This document shows, piece after piece, positions 7,403 to 10,518 of a DNA stretch of 10,518 nt (position 1 is its first letter; every line of letters begins with the position of its first letter). The position numbers and the translations under genes were made by a program. The notes under the pieces are model-generated. The model made no database searches. It saw nothing but the letters and a program-made list of their open reading frames with translations, and was not told the DNA's origin. Source of the stretch: an uncultured Lachnospiraceae bacterium (GTDB taxonomy: Bacteria; Bacillota; Clostridia; Lachnospirales; Lachnospiraceae); NCBI GenBank assembly GCA_934434905.1, contig CAKSAI010000090.1, positions 1 through 10,518 of the forward strand, read 5' to 3'.

Positions 7403-8176
7403 TCAAACCACACCCACGATCAGCTCCGCCAGCACCGCACAGGCCAGGACTGCCAGTTCACAGATCTGTAGAAAATATCCCGCCAGATCTCCTGTAATAC
7501 CGCCGAATCTCCTGTATGCAAATACCCGATAGTAGACAAAGGATAACATGCCTCCAAGAACGCCAAATCCTCCGCTCACCGGAGACAGATATATCATCGC
7601 CACCGCCGTCGCGATCAGGAATATAAGCTCCACTGCCACTGTCACCCTCTTGTGCGCAGGCTTGCGAAAATTCATGAGTGCTCCCTGTTCCTTCGCGCTT
7701 CGAAATGTCACAGCGGCAAGCCCGCTGTAAGCTCTGGACTGTACAAAGGAAAATGCGCAGATTGCAGCCAGCGTCAGATTCTCCACCTGCGAGAAAAACC
7801 CCGTCTGCAGCAGCAGATACACTGCCAGATGGATCGCTGCAAAGGCTCCGATATGGGAATCGCTCATTACTGCAAGCATCCGCTCTCTGGTACCGCCGCA
7901 TGCTTTGGCATCGTTGACGTCACAGAAACCGTCCAGATGGATTCCACCGGTGACCGCCACCGGAATAACGGCAGACACAGCCGCAAACAAAAACGGCCCG
8001 ACGCCCAGGCGGGCGCAGGCCAGATACCACAGTAGGATCAGTCCGCCAATCACCGCCCCGATCAATGGAAAAAAACAAAGGGCATAACGCCTGTTTTCCT
8101 CCTTCCACTCCACCTGGGGCATCGGAATCCTGGAGTACATCAGAAATGCCGAGCAAAAAGATCTTATCACAGACAT
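7403..8176 (-). CDS. cobS: Adenosylcobinamide-GDP ribazoletransferase (cobalamin synthase)
   Basis: CobS joins adenosylcobinamide-GDP to alpha-ribazole (or its phosphate), releasing GMP, in the membrane. Starting at MSVIRSFCSAFLMYSRIP it is 257 residues, the usual family length. Signatures: IPMP near 17-20, FFPLIGAVIGG (35-45), the key acidic block GGIHLDGFCDVNDA (77-90), MSDSHIGAF (104-112), FRSAKEQG (158-165) and FGGITGDLAGYFLQICE (224-240). Several hydrophobic helices alternate with these loops (about 36-57, 61-79, 111-125, 180-198, 203-215, 238-256). The open frame extends upstream to a TTG at 8233 inside cobU, but the conserved protein begins at 8176. That ATG overlaps the cobU stop by 10 bases and has GGGAG about ten bases upstream, suggesting coupled translation. 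Confidence 0.94.
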   Translation of the reverse strand: MSVIRSFCSAFLMYSRIPMPQVEWKEENRRYALCFFPLIGAVIGGLILLWYLACARLGVGPFLFAAVSAVIPVAVTGGIHLDGFCDVNDAKACGGTRERMLAVMSDSHIGAFAAIHLAVYLLLQTGFFSQVENLTLAAICAFSFVQSRAYSGLAAVTFRSAKEQGALMNFRKPAHKRVTVAVELIFLIATAVAMIYLSPVSGGFGVLGGMLSFVYYRVFAYRRFGGITGDLAGYFLQICELAVLACAVLAELIVGVV

Positions 8177-8691
8177 GATGGTCTCTCTCCCTTCCATATG
8201 ACAGGAATGCCGCAGACCGCCTCGATCACGCAATCGGCGCGTTCGGCCAGCCGCCGGTTCAGTTCTCCCATCTGTTTGATATAATCCATGGTTTCCCTTG
8301 GATATTCCATACTGTCCTCCCCCACCTGGTTGGTGACGATCACAAGAATCTCCGCCTGCTTCTGCAGGCAGTCCACGCCATATAGGATCTTTCTTACAGG
8401 ATTTGTCTCACCCTTGGAAAACATCTCGTTGGCGCAGAGATTGCAGGCACACTCCAGTAAAACTGCACAGTTCTTTGGGAGAATGATCTCATGGATATCG
8501 GTATACTTTTCAATTGTCTCAAAGCCCTTGCCGCTGCGGATAGCCCGATGCCGCCTGATAGCGGCCTGTGCCTCCTCGCCGAAGGGCTCCATGGTTGCAA
8601 TATAAAACCGCGGCTTTTGATAGTCCGTAACGATAGCCTCTGCCATGTGGGACTTTCCGTTTTTACTTCCGCCGGTGATCAACACGAACAT
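8167..8691 (-). CDS. cobU: Adenosylcobinamide kinase / adenosylcobinamide-phosphate guanylyltransferase
   Basis: CobU phosphorylates adenosylcobinamide and then transfers GMP from GTP to give adenosylcobinamide-GDP, the partner for CobS. The 174-residue protein shows MFVLITGGSKNGKSHMAEA with an intact P-loop (7-14), FYIATM (29-34), the RRHRAIRSGKGFETIE segment (46-61) whose His48 corresponds to the guanylylated histidine, VLLECACNLCANEMF (77-91) and VTNQVGED (119-126). The last block normally reads VTNEVG, so Glu is Gln here, and the downstream GIVP block is absent. The C-terminus NRRLAERADCVIEAVCGIPVIWKG fits the family. The ATG overlaps cobT by 13 bases with GGAG five bases upstream, and the gene end overlaps cobS. 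A second CobU-like gene lies at 6900-7349 and keeps the motif missing here. Confidence 0.93.
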   Translation of the reverse strand: MFVLITGGSKNGKSHMAEAIVTDYQKPRFYIATMEPFGEEAQAAIRRHRAIRSGKGFETIEKYTDIHEIILPKNCAVLLECACNLCANEMFSKGETNPVRKILYGVDCLQKQAEILVIVTNQVGEDSMEYPRETMDYIKQMGELNRRLAERADCVIEAVCGIPVIWKGERPSCL

Positions 8692-9737
8692 GTCAGCTCC
8701 TCGTATGCCTCAATAGGCAATGCATCAAAACGGTGCACAGAATCGTACACGGTCAATGCGCCGTCCAAAAGCGGCAGGAGCATGACTCCTCCACCGCCCT
8801 CGCCAAGACACATCTCCGCCGTAATCAAAGGTTTCAAGTTCATAGATTCCAGAATCTTTCTTCCTGCCGGCTCCTTAGAAACATGGGAACACAGCATGTA
8901 TTCCCCGGCAAGAGGATTCAATGCACAGGCCAGCGCCGCCGATACCGCCGATATAAAACCGTCCATCACGATAGGCATGCGATAAATTCCACCGCCCAGG
9001 AAAAGTCCGGTCATTCCCGCAATATCATATCCGCCAAGACCTGCCAGGAGTTCCAGGGGCTTCTCACGGCTTGGACAATTTCTGTCGATTGCCCGCCGGA
9101 TCGCTGAGATCTTCCGCTTTAATCCTGCCTGATCCAGCCCTGCGCCGCGCCCGGTGACTTCTTCTACCGGAAGTCCCAGAAGAACGGAAGCAAGGGCAGA
9201 CGAGGTGGTAGTATTCCCGATTCCCATCTCGCCTGTCACAAGGATCTGATATCCCTTTGCCTTACAGTCACGAACCATATCGATTCCGACAGCAATGGCC
9301 TTCTTCGCCTGTTCCACAGTCATGGCCGGGCCAACTGCAATATTTTCCGTCCCATAGGCAATCTTTTTTCTAACCAGATCGGGACATTCCACATCTGTCA
9401 CCATGCCGATATCCACCGGAATCACATCTGCGTGGTAGCAGCTTGCCAGCATATTAATGTTCGACGTCCCTTCCGCCATGGTTTTCGCAACAACAGCGGT
9501 AACGCTGCTGTCTGACTGCGTCACACCCTCGCAGACAACACCGTTATCCGCGCACATATCCACCACACAGCGCCGGTCCAGCCGGACATTCTCGCTCCCG
9601 GTGATACCGGCGATCTTAATTACGGCATCCTCCAGAAGCCCTAAACTGTGCAGCGGCTTGGCAATTCCATTCCACCTGGCCTGTGCACGTCTCATGGGCT
9701 CTTCATTCAGTGGCAATATCTGTTCTATCCTGTGCAT
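8679..9737 (-). CDS. cobT: Nicotinate-nucleotide--dimethylbenzimidazole phosphoribosyltransferase
   Basis: CobT moves phosphoribose from nicotinate mononucleotide to a lower-ligand base (classically 5,6-dimethylbenzimidazole), giving alpha-ribazole 5'-phosphate. Its 352 residues fit the family. Visible motifs: KPLHSLGLLE (27-36), VVDMCADNGVVCEGVTQ (58-74), GTSNINMLA (90-98), VDIGM (108-112), VTGEMGIGNTTTSSA (167-181) with Glu170, GRGAGLD (196-202), the glycine-rich FLGGG and MDGFISAVSAALA (258-270), and catalytic Glu313 in CLGEGGGG. The actual base used cannot be told from the protein; many gut anaerobes use other benzimidazoles or purines. GAGGT lies about five bases before the ATG. It follows the SEC-C gene by 47 bases containing alternative hairpins and overlaps cobU by 13 bases. 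Confidence 0.96.
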   Translation of the reverse strand: MHRIEQILPLNEEPMRRAQARWNGIAKPLHSLGLLEDAVIKIAGITGSENVRLDRRCVVDMCADNGVVCEGVTQSDSSVTAVVAKTMAEGTSNINMLASCYHADVIPVDIGMVTDVECPDLVRKKIAYGTENIAVGPAMTVEQAKKAIAVGIDMVRDCKAKGYQILVTGEMGIGNTTTSSALASVLLGLPVEEVTGRGAGLDQAGLKRKISAIRRAIDRNCPSREKPLELLAGLGGYDIAGMTGLFLGGGIYRMPIVMDGFISAVSAALACALNPLAGEYMLCSHVSKEPAGRKILESMNLKPLITAEMCLGEGGGGVMLLPLLDGALTVYDSVHRFDALPIEAYEELTCSC

Positions 9738-9754
9738 ATCTACCTCGATAAATT

Positions 9755-9800
9755 CTGCGGCAGATTACCTTCCGCCGCAGATGTTTACTTTCTGCCGCAG
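9755..9800 (-). repeat. Duplicated gene end forming alternative hairpins before cobT
   Basis: On the minus strand the end of the SEC-C gene reads CTGCGGCAGAAAGTAA (Gly-Arg-Lys-stop), and four bases later a near copy follows, CTGCGGCGGAAGGTAA. Next comes TCTGCCGCAG. This last element (9755-9764) is fully complementary over 10 bases to the first copy (9791-9800, loop 26) and over 7 bases to the second (9774-9780, loop 12). Only one hairpin can form at a time. The larger one uses codons and the stop of the SEC-C gene. No T-run follows, so neither is a standard terminator. RNA processing, mRNA stability, coupling or attenuation are possible; the structure is seen and the role is inferred. Confidence 0.6.
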
Positions 9801-10288
9801 CATTTCTTATATTTCTTCCCGCTTCCGCATGGACACGGATCGTTGGGATAGATCTTCGCCTCTTTCACTATGGTACCGGACTTCTTCTGTTCCAGATACA
9901 AGGCCTTTCTGGTCTCCGCATCGAAGATTTTCTCCCACTGCGGCAGTTCATAGAGCCAGTTTGCCTTGGCGTCCACCATATTCCGATACAGCTTCTCTTT
10001 GTCAAAGGCAAGACTTACCTGTGTATCCGCCTCCATCTCTTCCACCGGATTGGGCTCCACAAGACTATCGTTGATCCCATCCAGAAAACCTGTCATAGTC
10101 ATAAGATCCAGACCATACTTCTCGGCCAGTTCTGCAACCGTTCCCGTTACTGCCTCATCCGGATTCTCCAAAAGCTTCTCATATACGCTCTTTTCCAACA
10201 GAAAATAGTTGTCCCAGAACTTCTTTAGCTGTCCCTTGTCAGCCTGCTGATCGTATGCAATTTGCTGCCATTGTTCCAATAATGCCAT
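9785..10288 (-). CDS. SEC-C motif protein of unknown function
   Basis: A 167-residue soluble protein whose C-terminus is a SEC-C zinc-binding motif, YPNDPCPCGSGKKYKKCCG (147-165), with Cys152, Cys154, Cys163 and Cys164 as metal ligands. The same motif ends SecA and several stand-alone proteins. The first 145 residues are largely helical and charged (LKKFWDNYFLLEKSVYEKLL at 21-40; AVTGTVAELAEKYGLDLMTMTGFLDGIN at 46-73), with no enzyme motif I can name. The open frame extends to an ATG at 10348, but that codon lies upstream of the predicted transcription start, so 10288 is chosen; AAAGGA lies about 11 bases upstream, a little far. It is the promoter-proximal gene of the cobalamin cluster, 47 bases ahead of cobT. 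A role in cobalamin synthesis is possible but unproven; it could be a general metal-binding or ribosome/secretion-related protein sharing the transcript. Confidence 0.85.
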   Translation of the reverse strand: MALLEQWQQIAYDQQADKGQLKKFWDNYFLLEKSVYEKLLENPDEAVTGTVAELAEKYGLDLMTMTGFLDGINDSLVEPNPVEEMEADTQVSLAFDKEKLYRNMVDAKANWLYELPQWEKIFDAETRKALYLEQKKSGTIVKEAKIYPNDPCPCGSGKKYKKCCGRK

Positions 10289-10311
10289 TTTATATACCGT
10301 CCTTTCTATGC

Positions 10312-10337
10312 CTTTGCTTCTTTTCTCACATGCAAAG
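10312..10337 (-). other. Small inverted repeat in the SEC-C leader
   Basis: CTTTGC and GCAAAG are perfect six-base complements separated by 14 bases within the predicted leader of the SEC-C/cobalamin transcript, just upstream of the ribosome site. The stem would be weak. It may be chance. Confidence 0.25.
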
Positions 10338-10350
10338 ATAAATCCCATAC

Positions 10351-10379
10351 AGTATATCGCATCCGGTGTGATTTTTCAA
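10351..10379 (-). promoter_or_regulatory. Promoter of the SEC-C/cobalamin cluster
   Basis: On the minus strand TTGAAA (10379-10374), a 17-base spacer and TATACT (10356-10351) match the sigma-A consensus at 5 of 6 bases in each box. Predicted start of transcription is near 10344, giving a leader of about 56 bases to the ATG at 10288. No cobalamin riboswitch can fit in that leader, and no B12-box-like sequence was seen in the 107 bases before the gene. Further promoters upstream, outside the window, remain possible. Confidence 0.65.
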
Positions 10380-10395
10380 CACGTTTTGTCCTCTT

Positions 10396-10518
10396 CTACC
10401 GCAGTCTTTTTCTCCGAAGCAGCAATACCAGCATACTAAGAGAGGCGGCAGCTAGCACTACATAAAGGATCATCCAGTTTCCGGCTGTATCTCCGGTTTT
10501 CGGCTCCATGCCCGATTC
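10396..10518 (-). CDS. C-terminal end of a sortase-type surface-anchored protein (5' part outside window)
   Basis: The last 40 codons of a protein whose beginning lies beyond the right edge, ending at TAG (10398-10396). The visible tail is ESGMEPKTGD, then a hydrophobic helix (about WMILYVVLAAASLSMLVLLL) and a basic end RRKRLR. This is the three-part cell-wall sorting signal of Gram-positive surface proteins, with the pentapeptide as EPKTG: Glu stands where Leu is usual. Sortase would cut between Thr and Gly and link the protein to peptidoglycan; if the variant is not recognised it would stay as a membrane-anchored protein. The domain content is unknown. It lies upstream of the cobalamin promoter on the same strand, so a corrinoid-related surface role is conceivable but not shown. 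Confidence 0.75.
   Translation of the reverse strand, partial: ESGMEPKTGDTAGNWMILYVVLAAASLSMLVLLLRRKRLR

Noticed and set aside
7625..7645. GCCACTG resembling part of a cobalamin riboswitch B12 box
   Set aside because: It lies inside cobS on the antisense strand with none of the other riboswitch elements around it.
8177..8233. 19-residue N-terminal extension of CobS from a TTG at 8233
   Set aside because: It lies wholly inside cobU, adds residues not seen in the family, and the ATG at 8176 gives the normal length and overlap.
10289..10348. Upstream extension of the SEC-C protein to an ATG at 10348
   Set aside because: That ATG lies at or before the predicted transcription start and has no Shine-Dalgarno sequence; the extension has no family-like sequence.
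10366..10382. Weak hairpin between the surface-protein stop and the SEC-C promoter as a terminator
   Set aside because: The stem is short and bulged, no T-run follows on the minus strand, and it overlaps the -35 box.

Overview
The window reads like a chromosomal segment from a Gram-positive Clostridia, most probably a Lachnospiraceae-type gut anaerobe. The grounds are purine-rich AGGAGG-type ribosome binding sites, tightly packed and overlapping genes, a Gram-positive sorting signal with a PKTGD core, and protein styles (a short SEC-C protein, two divergent CobU forms) that resemble that group. This placement is by recognition, not by search. No interval without a gene exceeds about 130 bases, and I saw no tRNA, rRNA, CRISPR array or insertion sequence.

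Left module (1-2792). A MATE-family efflux transporter, cut by the left edge, and a cytidylate-kinase-like protein form an overlapping two-gene unit on the minus strand. A LysR-type regulator is transcribed divergently. The 128-base gap between them holds overlapping divergent promoters and three perfect inverted repeats, a layout typical of a LysR regulator controlling its neighbours and itself. This part is visibly more AT-rich in places than the rest.

Central module (2810-10288, all minus strand). A nine-gene cluster covers late cobalamin (vitamin B12) assembly. In transcription order it is a SEC-C protein, cobT, cobU, cobS, a second CobU-like gene, cobC, cbiB, cobD and cobQ. CobQ amidates the corrin ring to cobyric acid. 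CobD makes aminopropanol phosphate and CbiB attaches it. CobU activates the product to adenosylcobinamide-GDP. CobT makes alpha-ribazole phosphate, CobC can dephosphorylate it and CobS joins the two halves. Genes are separated by 0-53 bases or overlap, which points to a single transcript. No corrin-ring synthesis genes, corrinoid adenosyltransferase or dimethylbenzimidazole genes are in the window, so it shows either salvage or the tail of a longer pathway. A good sigma-A-type promoter lies just before the SEC-C gene. Its predicted leader is only about 56 bases, too short for a cobalamin riboswitch.

Right edge (10396-10518). The last 40 codons of a surface protein ending in a PKTGD-type sorting signal, a membrane helix and a basic tail. 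It lies upstream of the cobalamin cluster on the same strand.

The points most worth a second look are the pair of CobU-like proteins with complementary missing motifs, the SEC-C protein leading the cluster, mutually exclusive hairpins between that gene and cobT, and the anchored surface protein just upstream.
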